NCBI GenBank assembly: GCA_947095585.1
Contig: OX352761.1
Span: forward strand, 24,767,777-24,831,776
Length of the DNA: 64,000 bases
Reading direction: 5' to 3'
From: Nephrocerus scutellatus
Lineage: Eukaryota > Arthropoda > Insecta > Diptera > Pipunculidae
This document shows, one piece after another, positions 22,244 to 33,208 of the stretch. The notes beneath the pieces were generated by a model. It saw only the letters and a list, made by a program, of their open reading frames with translations, was not told where the DNA came from and did no database searches. The position numbers and the translations under genes were made by a program. How positions within the stretch are numbered: the stretch's first letter is position 1; every line of letters begins with the position of its first letter.

Positions 22244-22714
22244 TATCACTACATAGTATAAAACAAAGTCGTTTTCTCTGTCCCTATATCCCTATGTATG
22301 CTTAGATCTTTAAAACTACGTAACGGATTTTGATGCGGTTTTTTTTAATAGATAGACTGATTGAAGAGGAAGGTTTATATGTATAATAACATCCATTAAA
22401 TAGTGGAAAAATACTGTTTTTTGAGGTTTCTAATGTGATGTCGTAAATAATTACATTTTTTCCGCTTACATTGCAAACGCAGGCTGAACCCTACGAGATT
22501 TATCAAAATAATGTACTAAGTATTGTACACATTGAAAAGGTCTACAGAAAACTCCGCGATGGTATATGTCTATCTCTTATGGATATCCCACAATAACATT
22601 TTTTTGTCATTTACTTTTTACGCATCAAAATCCGTTGCGTAGTTTTAAAGATCTAAGCATACATAGGGATATAGGAACAGAGAAAGCGACTTTGTTTTAT
22701 ACTATGTAGTGATA
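22244..22714. mobile_element. inverted-repeat (foldback/MITE-like) element
   Basis: Arms of 94 bp (22244-22337 and 22621-22714) are reverse complements of each other with few mismatches. Both start tatcactacatagtataaa at the outside and end at gatgcg inside. The ~280-bp centre is non-coding (cattgcaaacgcaggctgaa). There is no transposase. The structure suggests a non-autonomous TIR element; the terminal tagtgata motif merges on the right into the hexamer array. Confidence 0.75.
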
Positions 22715-23013
22715 GTGATAGTGATAGTGATAGTGATAGTGATAGTGATAGTGATAGTGATAGTGATAGTGATAGTGATAGTGATAGTGATAGTGATAGT
22801 GATAGTGATAGTGATAGTGATAGTGATAGTGATAGTGATAGTGATAGTGATAGTGATAGTGATAGTGATAGTGATAGTGATAGTGATAGTGATAGTGATA
22901 GTGATAGTGATAGTGATAGTGATAGTGATAGTGATAGTGATAGTGATAGTGATAGTGATAGTGATAGTGATAGTGATAGTGATAGTGATAGTGATAGTGA
23001 TAGTGATAGTGAT
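22707..23013. repeat. (AGTGAT)n hexanucleotide array, ~51 copies
   Basis: About 307 bp of perfect TAGTGA hexamers with no interruption, starting in the right terminus of the inverted-repeat element. It is open in several frames (Ser-Leu, Thr-Ile, Val-Ile dipeptides), which creates spurious ORFs of over 100 codons on both strands. Confidence 0.95.
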
Positions 23014-23314
23014 GATTTCAAAATTGAGGGACATAGCGTTTCTCTTTTGTTGTTGATGATTGTTGATTATCTTTGGTATGTATATAAAAATGAATGTCTG
23101 TTTGTTTGTAATACGACATTAAAACTCAAACTGAAACTTTCACAGAATCTTAACAAGAAATCGGTAAACCACATAGTGCGAATACGATCAAGGTGGCGCT
23201 TTGTTTAGGTTTAGCTAATAGAACACCCCTCATGTGGTAGTGATGGAAAGGCGTGCTTTCATGTGTGCGGGTGGCAGAGCACCCGGGAAAAGCTAGTTAT
23301 ATATATTTCTAGGA
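23014..23314. other. probable transposon end, unassigned
   Basis: Contains tatataaaaatgaatgtctg, tttgtttgtaatacgac, a gatcaaggtggcgctttgtt block and gagcacccgggaaaagctag. This layout is common in short insect repeats ending in CTAG(T), but I cannot confirm Helitron hallmarks (no clear 3' hairpin). Confidence 0.3.
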
Positions 23315-23535
23315 AATGGACGGAAAGTCAAGGTTGTCTTTCTTCCGAAAGTAGGGAGAAGCTCACATGGGTACCCAAAAGATGTAAGACCAATAATCCT
23401 ATTCTCCTATCTTTTGAGAGATCGTGTAAGGTTATTAGATGTTTCTATAAGAAACAATGTGGATCCCAGCAGATGGGCTAAATCTCAACAGGCATACTGC
23501 AAAGGGAAGTCAGTAGAGACAGCCACTCATACAGT
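23315..23535 (+). mobile_element. LINE-D RT fingers fragment
   Basis: In the right frame reads VVFLPKVGRSSHGYPKDVRP, IILFSYLLRDRVRLLDVSIR, NNVDPSRWAKSQQAYCKGKS then VETATHTVV. This is the KVVFIPK...RPISLSSFLLK...QHAY..GKSTETAL block of R1/LOA-like reverse transcriptases (compare 59.03-59.2 kb). Confidence 0.75.
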
Positions 23536-23722
23536 GGTTGTGGCGGCGGTCTATCAACATCTGGTTGCGAGTGTCTTCATCAGGAGATAGATAGTTTTAC
23601 GCGCAAACCTTGTACTCGCAATGACCAAGTTATTGCTTGCTGCCATCTCTATGCCTCGTTGTCCATTGTAATTAGTGTTCTCGTGTAAGCTATGAGTGCC
23701 AATGTACTGCCTGAATACCAAG
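23536..23722 (-). mobile_element. LINE-A endonuclease fragment
   Basis: Same orientation and sequence as 37.14-37.33 kb: gtggcggcggtctatcaaca, ggttgcga, gagatagatag, ttacgcgcaaacctt, cgttgtccattgt, gtgttctcgtgtaag. Joins LINE-D on the left and LINE-C on the right. Confidence 0.75.
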
Positions 23723-25030
23723 AATGGCCAAGAGGTTGGAAAACAGCCTTTGTCCAGCCAATACCCAAAAAGGCGAGCCGTCGTCTCCTTCTTCGTACCG
23801 ACCCATAGCACTTACATCCTTTCTTTCCAAGGTCATGGAAACGCTGATCAATTATCAGCTTAAGAAATATCTTGAAACCAACGGAATCCTTAGTGACCGG
23901 CAGTATGGATTTTGTGGGCAACGTTTTACTGGTGATTTGATGGTATATCTCACCGAATAGTGGAACCGGTCTTTGCATCATTTTGGAGAAAGCAAAGCTG
24001 TTGCACTCGACATTTCTAAGGCATTTGACAGAGTTTGGCATTAAGCTCTTTTGTCTAAAATGCATGTTTATGGAGTCGATGAAAAACTGCTTCATTGGAT
24101 TAGAAGCTATCTTTTGGACCGCTCAATTCAAGTTGGTTTGAACGGTTTCAAAGTTCATTACTGGTGGCGTTCCCCGGGGCTCTGTTCTGTCCCCGACACG
24201 CTTTCTCATTTTTATTAATGATCTCTTATCTGTGACTTCTAATCCAATTCACTCTTTCGCCGACGACAGCACTCTCAGCTTCTTATATAAGTTTGAGGAA
24301 CGTACGTCCCTCCAGTTCTCATGTGGAACTCAAACAACTACGTGTGTTAAGCACGTTAACTTCTGACCTAGACAGCATAATACAATGGGGAGAAATCAAT
24401 CGAATAGAATTTAACGCTTCCAAAACCCAATGCTGGTCTCCTGTCGTCTAAGCGAATCCTAAATCCTATGCCATTTTCCAAGAATGCATCGAGGAAAGTG
24501 AAAATCTTGCAATTCTCGGTATGTGCGTTAACGACAAGCTTCGTTGGAATGACCACATATTTACCGTGGCCAAAAATGCTGCGAAATGTTTAGGTTTTCT
24601 AGCCCGGTGCAAGAAATATTTCACACCCTCTGATCTGGCTACTATATACAAAGCTTTCGCCCTAAACTTGAGTACAATTGCCATATCTGGTCTGCTGCGC
24701 CTAAAACCACTTTGCATCAGCTAGATAGAATACAAAACCGCGCGATAAAATTTATCGGCGACGCAAAATCAATGGATTCGCTTGAATACCTAAGGAACCT
24801 ACCAGAGGTGCTCAAAAGAAATAGCCAGCTGCAAACCATCTTTCCTTGAATTCAACCGCAATACTCGTAGCGCTCTAAATGCTCATCAGTTCACCCTCAA
24901 GCCCATCTTCAGACTCACGGTAAAGTTCAGGGATTCACTCTTCAGCTGTACAACACGTTTGTGGAATGCTCTGTCAAGCTCTGTCTTTCCACATCACTAT
25001 GATCCACAGACATTCAAAACATAGTTACCT
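23723..25030 (+). mobile_element. LINE-C copy (RT through 3' end)
   Basis: Order: GWKTAFVQPIPKKA; YRPIALTSFLSKVMETLINY; GILSDRQYGFCGQRFTGDLM; ESKAVALDISKAFDRVWH; GVDEKLLHWIRSYLLDRSIQ; VPRGSVLSPTRFLIFINDLL; HSFADDSTLSFLYKF (FADD intact); NLAILGMCVNDKLRWNDHIF; NAAKCLGFLARCKKYFTPSD; IQNRAIKFIGDAK; and the C-terminal TTRLWNAL block near 24960, ending about 25030. At least six frameshifts. Confidence 0.8.
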
Positions 25031-25074
25031 CACCTATTGGTTCCAGTCTTGTTTTCAGTAATAAGGCGTAATGT

Positions 25075-25840
25075 TTGGGCGCAATCCTTGTAAACCGAAT
25101 ATTCTAGAGAGGGCGTGAAAAAACGGTATCGGTAAAAGATGGGGATTAAAGCCTGAACTGGTACACTGTCGTAGTCAGGCCAATACTTTTGTACGGGTTT
25201 AACGTTTGGTGGCCAGCTCTTGAAAAATCCACTTGCGTAAAAATGGTGGAGAAGGTACAAAGTGCAGCTTATCATGACATGAAAAACATAAAAAAATAAA
25301 AAATAAAAATTAAAAAAAAAAAATTTAAAAAAAAATTAATAAAAAAATAAATTAATATACTTTTACTGACGATTCCGGCCCCCTTCGTAAAAGAAAGTCG
25401 TGTTGTGCCCTCTGCTTACATTGGTGCAGTGCTAAGGACAAAACCTAAACGTTCTTTAGAGGTGATACTGCACCTGACTCCTTTAGATATACACGGCAGA
25501 GGCAAAGAGCAGCCAATACGGCAGAGCGACTGCCAGCAACAAGTCAGTGGAAACGTATTCAAACTGGGCATTCGACAATTAACAATTCGCTTAAGGTAGA
25601 ACTGGCGAACTAAGACTATACACTATAGGTATTATGCTTTAACAAGAATTTCGGCGCCATCTACCCCACCAGGGAACAACGTAGTGATGGCTCGCAACAG
25701 GAAATTGATGCAATTCTTCACGGATGGATACAAGCAGGAAAAAAGGTTGGTGCTGGGGTCTTCTGTGACAAACATAGCAAGAGCCTTTCTGTTTGACAAA
25801 ATCAATTAGAATCATCATATTATTGCCGTCACACAAAGTG
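25075..25840 (+). mobile_element. LINE-D copy with a 142-bp insertion
   Basis: LINE-D thumb: KMGIKA, FGVWWPALEKSTCVKMVEKV-type frame to QSAA, interrupted at 25271. It resumes at 25414 with YIGAVLRTKPKRSLEVILHL and TPLDIHGRGKEQPI, then a decayed RNase H start (MQFFTDGYKQEKRLVLGSSV, in which the TDG motif is kept). Ends near 25840 against LINE-C sequence. Confidence 0.75.
25272..25413. mobile_element. 142-bp A-rich insertion with 5-bp target duplication
   Basis: Flanked by GCTTA at 25267-25271 and 25414-25418; removing it restores the LINE-D reading ...AAYIGAVLRT.... The left two-thirds is A-rich (aaaaaataaaaaataaaaat). The right third is unique: aatatacttttactgacgat, tccggcccccttcgtaaaag, aaagtcgtgttgtgccc. 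The same unique end follows an A-rich run at 27455-27533. No pol III boxes and no ORF. Confidence 0.75.
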
Positions 25841-25849
25841 CTACGAAAT

Positions 25850-26130
25850 ATTTATTTTTCGCCCTCCTAAGCTTTAGTTCAATCGTTCCTGGTTCAACAT
25901 GCGATCGTCAGTTTTCACAAAAGCCCATCTTCGAACGTACTGTTAGGTGTTTAGATTTTTCTTCAGTGGTACAATGATTGGAATGCCTTGCCAAATTCTT
26001 TATTTCCGCATCACTGCGATTCGGATATTTCCGCGCCTTAAACCTAACGAGCACACTGTGCTATGTACCAGGATTTTATTGCCTATACCATTACAAGGGT
26101 GCAAACCCTAAAGGGGTATTAAAATTATAC
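25850..26130 (+). mobile_element. LINE-C 3' terminal fragment
   Basis: Matches the LINE-C C-terminus and 3' UTR: aaagcccatcttcgaacgta, gtggtacaatgattggaatg, tttatttccgcatcactgcg (the TTRLWNALPNSVF region), then ggtgcaaaccctaaaggggt, equivalent to the complement of 27598-27800. Confidence 0.65.
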
Positions 26131-27454
26131 CAAAATACTACAAAGTAAAACTAAAAATAAACCAACCTTTCCTTTTTGTTATCAAACATTTTTTTCTATC
26201 ATATGCATGCATTTTGAAAGAGCTTAAAAAAACCTCTTAACGTCAACATGGCGAAAATGATGATCAGGTTATGGTAGGAGTATTATACGGCGCACCGCAT
26301 CATCCTCATCACATCCGCGCCGACAATGAAGCCATTAAATTTGCATTTAGTTGAGAGTTATGTAGCATCGGACTCCTCTTGCCGGCGTGAATATATTGGC
26401 AAAGTCGAAGGGTCACATGATGATGTTAAGAAATCTTTGTGAATAATAATAATAGTAATAAATTTTACATTCCATTCACCAAAGTTGATCGTCCTTTGTT
26501 GTTCATATTTAATCCTTTTTTCCATTTTACCTCACTATTTCCCGTTTTAATTTATTTTTTGCACTCACACGGGTTTCCGGTGTTAATTTGTTCGGTTTTC
26601 ACTCCACTTTTGGCAAACATTTGCGTTTATTCTTTTTTCATAGTCCGCAGAATTTAATTTTGAATTCACTTCGTTGAATTTTTGTAGCTTCGATTCAGTT
26701 ATCCACTGCAATGGGGAAAGACGAATGCACGATGCCAATGCTCTACGATAATTGCAAAGTGAGCAAAGGAACATAGTAGTGATGGGGAGGAGACCTCACT
26801 TACCAGCACAAAGAGTTTTCAATTCTCAAATTCTCGACGCAAGAAATTCAGGTCAAACTAGCGTGGAAAGTTAGCTTAGGAAGTTAAAGTTTTTTTTTTA
26901 AATTTCCATCTCCTTTTATCTTTACGTCAAATTTCTTTTTTGTTATCTTTTTTTTCTGCATAGTTTCTTGTGAAATTTTTACAATTTACAAAAGGATAAG
27001 AATTTACCACCGACACTGCAATGTTAATTATACTGTGTGGCAAAATAACATTTTTGCGGAAAATTTGTTTGGCAAATTTGTTTTTTTACTTTCTTTTGCA
27101 TAGTAAAAGGATGTATAGTAATCATGAAATTTTCGAACTCCGGATTTTTGCAGATTTACTCATTTCCGTGTCTCATGAGACAGAAAAAGCAATAATATAA
27201 AAGCTCTGTCTGTCTGTGTCCTCTCATGTGCCCAGACGGATTAACTTATCGTGATGAAAATTCATATTTAAGCTTTTTACATAAATTGTGAGGAGCCAGA
27301 TGATTGTGATGGAGATCTGACAACCGGAAGTGACAGTTTACTTAGACAGTTTTTCGAGTTTTTGCAAATAACATAAAAAGTATAGCATTGAGTGCAAAAG
27401 AAATATACACAAAAAACAAAAAAAATTAAATAAAAAAATTAAGCAAAAAAAAAC
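26131..27454. other. no gene recognised; one donor-like site
   Basis: AT-rich, including long T/A runs at 26889-26900 and 27421-27470. On the minus strand CTG|GTAAGTGAGG at 26804/26803 is a strong 5' splice-site match, but the sequence upstream has no convincing open exon. A block at 27182-27360 (gctctgtctgtctgtgtcct ... gacaaccggaagtgacag) looks repeat-derived. Confidence 0.3.
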
Positions 27455-27533
27455 ATGAAAAAAAAATAAAAAAATAAATTAATATACTTTTACTGACGAT
27501 TCCGGCCCCTTCGTAAAAGAAAGTCGTGTTGTG
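27455..27533. repeat. second copy of the 142-bp insertion's unique end
   Basis: aaaataaaaaaataaatta, atatacttttactgacgatt, ccggccccttcgtaaaagaa, agtcgtgttgtgccc: nearly identical to 25335-25410. The A-rich DNA before it (from about 27407) is probably part of the same element. Target duplications could not be identified. Confidence 0.7.
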
Positions 27534-27597
27534 CCCACACCTTAATTTTTTAATTCACTTGCCAGTTTTAATTTCATTTTCAATTACATTACAAGTT

Positions 27598-27787
27598 TTT
27601 TTTTTTATAATGTTCACACCCTCAAGGGGCACCCTTATAACGGTTAGAACAGCGTGTGCGTTCGGAAATTAAGGAGAGGAAAAGGTGAGATGTTTATGCA
27701 CATGTATCTTGAATGACTGTAGATCATACAAATGTGGATACACAGAGTCAGGTATTTCATTCCACCTAATTATTGTACTGCTAAAGA
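27598..27787 (-). mobile_element. LINE-C 3' part, left of nested LINE-A
   Basis: Complement ends in the LINE-C A-rich 3' end (27598-27612) preceded by the C-terminal coding block (atgtttatgcacatgtatct; tacacagagtcaggtatttc). It is split by the LINE-A insertion and resumes at 28679. Joined across one copy of the aaaga repeat, it aligns base for base with 11932-11960. Confidence 0.8.
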
Positions 27788-28673
27788 TGGTATCCCAGCG
27801 GAGCGTAGTAAAACAGGAGGTCCCGCAATACACCAAGCAATTCATAAACTAATAGTGGAAGTATGGTAGGAAGAAGCAATGCCAGAAAACTGGCGAAGAT
27901 GTATACTGTGCCCCATACATAATAAAGGAGATATCACAACATGCAGCAATTATCGCGGTATAACGTTGTTGAGTACCGCGTAGATGAGAGCAAAACAAAG
28001 TATATGGTGGCCATGTCTGCGAGTAGAAGATCCAACATTGGTCACTTAATTAAAATAGTGTAGCGCGAATTTGAAGTAGTGCAATCCTTTAATTATCGAG
28101 GTCAACTGTAGCAGCCGATAACAGCATAGAACCAGAAATACGTGCACGGTTGCTTAAAGCCAACAAAGCCTACCTTCCAGGAATTTAACCATAACATCCC
28201 AGCTGCTGGTGTATAAGACAATGGTCACACCAGTACTTACATATGGATTCGAGACTTGGGTGCTTAGCAAAAAGCATTCTGACCTTTTAGCCGCATTCGA
28301 GAGAAAAGTCTTACGGAGAATTATTGGCCCCGTATGTGAGAAAGGACGATTCCGGAGATTATAATGATGAGATATACGAGCGTTATCGCGATGTCGACAT
28401 CGTGAAGAGAATTAAGCTTGGTAGGCTCCGGTGGGCAGGACACCTAGCTCGCATAAGCGGAGAGGATGCTGCTCGGAAAGTCATTTCCAGTAGTATTTAT
28501 GGAACACGACAGCGACGCTGGCCAAGCCTACGCTGGAAGGATGGTGTAGACCAGGACGCTCAGAGTTTAGGGATGCCAAACTGGATGACATCGGCTCGAA
28601 ATCGGGACCGGTGGAGAGATTTTTTGCGGGAGGCCAGGACTGGACACCGGTTGTAGAGCCAAACATGATGATG
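27788..28673 (+). mobile_element. LINE-A copy nested in LINE-C, with target duplication
   Basis: 886 bp. [53 protein letters not shown]; then an internal deletion that removes the RT palm (including YADD) and joins to SKYMVAMSASRRSN-like sequence; IEPEIRARLLKANKAYL; and an almost intact C-terminus, RYRDVDIVKRIKLGRLRWAG, GVDQDAQSLGMPNWMTSARN, to TAG at 28656. It ends ccggttgtagagccaaac plus atgatgatg. Flanked by aaaga (27783-27787 and 28674-28678). 5'-truncated, internally deleted, non-autonomous. Confidence 0.9.
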
Positions 28674-28678
28674 AAAGA

Positions 28679-29695
28679 AGGAATCTCTGAATTGGTTGGT
28701 CCGCGTCCGAAGACATTATTTTTATTTACTTTGCACAACGCTTATGGAAAAAGCGTCTCCAGTATTATTTTCTGTCGAGTATATGCAATGTGGTCTTGGA
28801 GCACCTGCTCAGACAATACAGTTGTATTTAAGTTTAGGGCGAATATTCTGCCTTGAAGATATTAGCCAGGTCTGAAGAAGTGAAGTACATTGTGCACCGT
28901 TTTAGAAAACCTAAACATTTTGCAGCATTCTTGGTGATGGCGAATATGTGGTCACTCCGACCTAGCTTGTTGTTGACGCACATACCGAGTATTGCGTGTT
29001 TTTCAGTTTCTTTGATGCATGGTTCATTCATGGATGATTGGGGGTTTAAATTGTGTAGTCCTCACGTTGTTATGCTGTCAAGGTCAGAATTTAAGGTACT
29101 TAACATACGTTGTTATACAAGTTGTTAACACAAGTTCCACTTGAAGAAGAGGAAGAGGATCGCGGAGAGAGCGCGAAGTCGTAAGAAAAGCTAAGATTGT
29201 TGATGTCAGCGAAAGAATGAGTTGGATTAGAAGTAGCGGATAGGAGATCATTAATGAAAATGAGAAAGAGTGCCGGAGACAAAAGAGATGGGCAACACCG
29301 GTATTTATGCGGTCAACATTGGATTTAACACCATCCAATACGACGTGCATTGAACGGTAAGAAAAGTAGTTACCAGTCAAAACAAGCAGGGTCTTATCAA
29401 TTCCATCGGCATTAATTTTCGACAAAAGAGAGTCATGCCAGACTCTGTCAAATGCCTTGGAAATATCGAGTGCAACAAATTTAATTACACCAAATTTGTG
29501 AATAGACTGGTTCCATTTTTCAGTGAGATAAGCCATCAGTTCACCTGTAAAACGTTGCCTTCAAAAACCGCACTACCGGTCGCTTAGGATTTCTTGAGTT
29601 GACTTTAGAAGTATGGATATAGGCGCAATGGGTCGGTACGAGGAAAGAGATGACGGTTCGCCTTTTTTAGGAACAGGCTGGATAAAGGCTGTCAA
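28679..29695 (-). mobile_element. LINE-C copy, right of nested LINE-A
   Basis: Continuation of 27598-27787. Minus strand from 29695 down: AKAFIQPVPKKGE-like; FTGELMAYLTEKWNQSIHKF; VIKFVALDISKAFDRVWHDS; TLLVLTGNYFSYRSMHVVLD; SPALFLIFINDLLSATSNPT; HSFADINNLSFSYDF (FADD changed to FADI); ILGMCVNNKLGRSDHIFAIT; KNAAKCLGFLKRCTMYFTSS. Small frameshifts only; relatively well preserved. Confidence 0.8.
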
Positions 29696-30048
29696 AGGTC
29701 AGAATTAAACGTACTTAAAATACGTTGTTGTTCACTTGTGATGAAGAGGATCGTGGAGAGAGCGCGAACTCGTATGAAAAGCTAAGAGTTCTGTCGTCAG
29801 CGAATGAATGAATTGAATTAGAAGTACCGGATAGGAGATCATTAATGAAAATGAGAAGGAGTGTCGGAGAAAAACCAGAGCCCTGGGGAACACCGGCGTT
29901 TATGTGGTGAAGACTGAATTTCAAAACGACAAATACGACTTGAATTGAACGGCCAGAAAGGTAGTTACTAGTCCAAACAAGCAGGGTCTTATTAATTCCA
30001 TAGGCATTCATTTTCGACAAAAGAACTTGATGCCAGACTCTGTCAAAT
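29696..30048 (-). mobile_element. second LINE-C RT fragment
   Basis: Repeats the LINE-C palm block: AFDRVWHQVLLSKMNAYGIN, KTLLVWTSNYLSGRSIQVVF, GVPQGSGFSPTLLLIFINDL, HSFADDRTLSFSYEF (FADD intact). It begins inside the RT at 30048, exactly where LINE-E sequence starts, and ends at 29696 against the previous copy, so it is a separate truncated insertion or a rearranged piece. Confidence 0.75.
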
Positions 30049-31262
30049 GCTGCGGGTCCTGATAACCTGGCCGCTGAGCTTTTTAAATTCAGCATACCTG
30101 TTATTGTACCTGTGCTTGAGCCGATTATACGTGATGTGTGGACAACATGCAAAATCCGTAGCTCGTGGAAAGAGGGAGTCATCATTACAATACCCAGCGA
30201 GTGTAAAAATTGGAGGGGTATAACGCTGTTAAATGCGATAGAAAAAATTGTAGCATTTATTATTTTTAATCGTATATCACCGTTTGTTGATACACTTTTT
30301 AGACGAGAGCAAGCGGGTTTTAGGAAGAACCGATCATGCGTAGACCACATTAATACACTGCAAATTATCATCGAGCAGTCAGTTGAATGGAATTCATCTT
30401 TGTACATCCTCTTTGTCGATTTCGAACGTTCTTTCGATAAAATATCCAGAAAAGCTATTTGGACAGCATTACAAAATGTCGGAATTCCGGACACAATCGT
30501 AAACCTTATCCGTGAATTATATAGAGATGCCGCTTGCAGCGTTCGATATACGGGCAAGAACAGCGCCAATTTCAACATCTCCAAAGGAGTTAGGCAAGGA
30601 TGTGTCCTCTCACCTATACTTTTTTTGATGATCCTGGATCAAGTTATGGCGTAAACCAATATCGATGCACCAAACGGTATTCAATGGCGCTTGAACGAAA
30701 GGCTTTACGATCTCGACTACGCTGACGACACCAGCATGATGACTCACAGATTGGACGATATGACGCTTAAGCTTGAGAAATTGATTTATAACGCTGGACA
30801 GGTTGGGTTAAGGCTTAACTACTCAAAGACGAAGTTGTTGCGAATCGGAACGACCGATGACCGCGAAACACCAACGATGCAAAGATAGTCATTGAAGACG
30901 TGAAGAAATTTAGCTACTTAGGGAGCCTAAATACTAAGAACGGCGGGTCCGAATCAGACGTGACAGACCGCATAAACAAGGCGTGCTCTGCTTACTACTC
31001 ACTGTACAAAGTGTGGCGAGCGCATTACATCTCCAGGAACAACAAGCTAAATATCTTCAACTCCAGTGTTGAATCGGTCCTCTTATATGGTTGCGAGACT
31101 TGGAAAATTTGCTACTTTCCAAGTAATTATCAACAAGTGTCTGCGGCGAATCTGTGGCATCTTTTAGCCAAACACGATCTCAAATTCGGATCTATTTGCC
31201 CTGACAAATAACGATCCAATTCATATTGAAATTAAGCGAAGTAAATGGCAATGGGTAGGGCA
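30049..31262 (+). mobile_element. LINE-E RT (related to LINE-B)
   Basis: AGPDNLAAELFKFSIPVIVP; EPIIRDVWTTCKIRSSWKEG; NWRGITLLNAIEKIVAFIIF; REQAGFRKNRSCVDHINTLQ; YILFVDFERSFDKISRKAIW; GVRQGCVLSPILFLMILDQV; a TAA at 30652; then LYDLDYADDTSMMTHRLDD with intact YADD (30712-30732). After a frameshift near 30875: FSYLGSLNTKNGGSESDVTD and SVESVLLYGCETWK. After another: NKCLRRICGIF and SKWQWVGHTL, ending at 31262. Same architecture as LINE-B with clearly different residues. Only about three lesions in 1.2 kb, so it is younger than most copies here. Confidence 0.85.
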
Positions 31263-31853
31263 CACCCTGCTTACTTTTATATTAATTTTCAATTAATATC
31301 CATTCCAGTTTTATGTTCATTATCATATTTGTTTCGCTTTCAAATTTGTTTTCATTTCGATTTTATCAAAATTTTCATAATCAGTCTCCTTTTTATTTCC
31401 AGTTTCATTTTACCTCGCTTTCATTTTCATTTTCATTTTCATAAACAAGATTTAAATTTCATTTGCATTTCGCTTTTGTTTTAAATTTTTTTTCAATTCA
31501 TTTCCATTTTCGTTTTAGTTTTTATTTCGATTTCTCTTTTCTTTCCATTTTCAGTTTTATTCCGGAATTATTTCCATTTTAGTTTTATATTAATTTTCAA
31601 TTGCAGTCTAATTTTTAATTCCATTTCCAATTTTTATTCTAAATTTCCATTTCACATCAAGTCTTATTTGCATCTTCATTTCATTTTTTCGTTTTCAAGT
31701 TTTTTTTTTTATTTAAATTTTATTTAAATTTTAATTTGTAGTTTAAATTTTATATATTTTACATTTGTAATTCCATTTCAGTTTCATTGAAACTAGACTA
31801 GATTTTTAAATTTTTACTTTCATTTAAATTTTGTTTAAACTTACAGTTTATTT
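31263..31853. repeat. T-rich ttccattttcattt low-complexity DNA
   Basis: Degenerate short repeats of ttccattt/ttcagttt/ttcatttt with no unique sequence and no gene. The same texture continues at 32520-33240, on the other side of a TR copy. Confidence 0.8.
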
Positions 31854-32515
31854 TTAAATTCTCTATATTAACTTCACTTGCCCGTGGGTCGGTCGTCGGT
31901 CGCCTGTCGTGGAATCTTGCGATAAATTTTTAACCCACTTCCCAAAGCCCGATTTTATTGAAATTTTGCACACATGTTCCGGAGACAACACTTTCTGTTA
32001 AAATTTGAGGACTGTCGGGCCACGGGGTCGGGGGGCTCCCACACAAATATTTTACAAAATTTTATTCGATTTTCTTCAAATTTTATACACATGTGTATCT
32101 CTGGTGGACAACACTTTCTGTAAAAATGTTGGAGTCCCCGGGCCCCGGGTTCGTGGGCCCCCATAAAATTTTTTTTATAAAAATTAACCCGATTTTCTTC
32201 AAATTTTATATACGCGTGTATCTCAGATAGACAACACTTTTTGTAAAAATTTTAGAGACCCCGGGCCCCGAGTTCGTGGGACCCCATAAATTTTTTTTAA
32301 AAAAATTAGCCCGATTTTCTTCAGATACATGTGTATCTCTGATGGACAACACTTTTTCCAAAAATTTTGGAGATCTCGGGCCCCAGGGTCATTGGACCCA
32401 ATTTTTTTTTTTAAAAAATTAACCTGATTTTTTTTTAATTTTATATATGTGTGTATCTCCGATGGACAACATGAAAAAAATTTTGGTGGCCGGGGTCTTG
32501 GGGTTTTTTTTTTTT
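31854..32515 (-). mobile_element. TR element copy 5
   Basis: Reverse orientation. The 3' end at 31854-31935 (aaattctctatattaacttc, acttgcccgtggg, tggaatcttgcga) is followed by about five units (gacaacactttctgtaaaaa; ggccccgggttcgtgggc; acacatgtgtat). The 5' end is missing; it dissolves into T-rich DNA near 32515. Confidence 0.8.
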
Positions 32516-32585
32516 TTCTATTTATAGTGCATAGGCATTTTGTATTTCGTTTCACTTCGTTTTCCATTTTGTTTGTTTTGTTTTT

Positions 32586-33208
32586 ATTTACCTCTTCATA
32601 TTTTGTTTTTCCATTTCTTAATTCAATTCCATTTTCAGTTTCATAGTCAATTCCATTCCAGTTTCAGTTTAATTTCGATTCATTTTCATATTTTTTTACT
32701 TTAATTTAGTTTTTATTTATGAAATCAAATTAAAAATTAAAATTTGAATATGCAGAAGATTTAAATTTTAATTTTCAATTTAATTTAATTAATATTTACA
32801 TCTTCATATTTTGGTTTTCCATTTCTTAATTCTATTCCATTTTCAGTTTCATAGTCAATTCCATTCCAGTTTCAGTTTCATTTCGATTCATTTTCATATT
32901 TTTTTACTTTGATTTAGTTTTTATTTATGAAATCAATTTAAAATGAAAATTTGAATATGCAGAAGATTTAAATTTTAATTTTCAATTTAATTTAATTAAT
33001 ATTTACCTCTTCATATTTTGTTTTTCCATTTCTTAATTCAATTCCATTTTCAGTTTCATAGTCAATTCCATTCCAGTTTCAGTTTAATTTCGATTCATTT
33101 TCATATTTTTTTACTTTAATTTAGTTTTTATTTATGAAATCAAATTAAAAATGAAAATTTGAATATGCAGAAGATTTAAATTTTAATTTTCAATTTAATT
33201 TTTTTTAT
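32586..33208. repeat. 207-bp tandem repeat, 3 copies
   Basis: Copies start at 32586, 32794 and 33001 (attta followed by tcttcatattttg). Each contains ttccattttcagtttcatag, tcaattccattccagtttca, tttatttatgaaatcaa and gaatatgcagaagatttaaa. Copies differ by only a few substitutions. The repeat lies in the ttccatttt-rich region and is non-coding. Confidence 0.9.

Noticed and set aside
22653..23056. Three overlapping frames of more than 100 codons on both strands
   Set aside because: They are translations of the perfect hexamer array (Ser-Leu, Thr-Ile, Val-Ile repeats).
26804..26900. Exon ending at the strong donor CTG|GTAAGTGAGG (minus)
   Set aside because: No open frame longer than ~20 codons and no convincing acceptor upstream; kept only as a remark.
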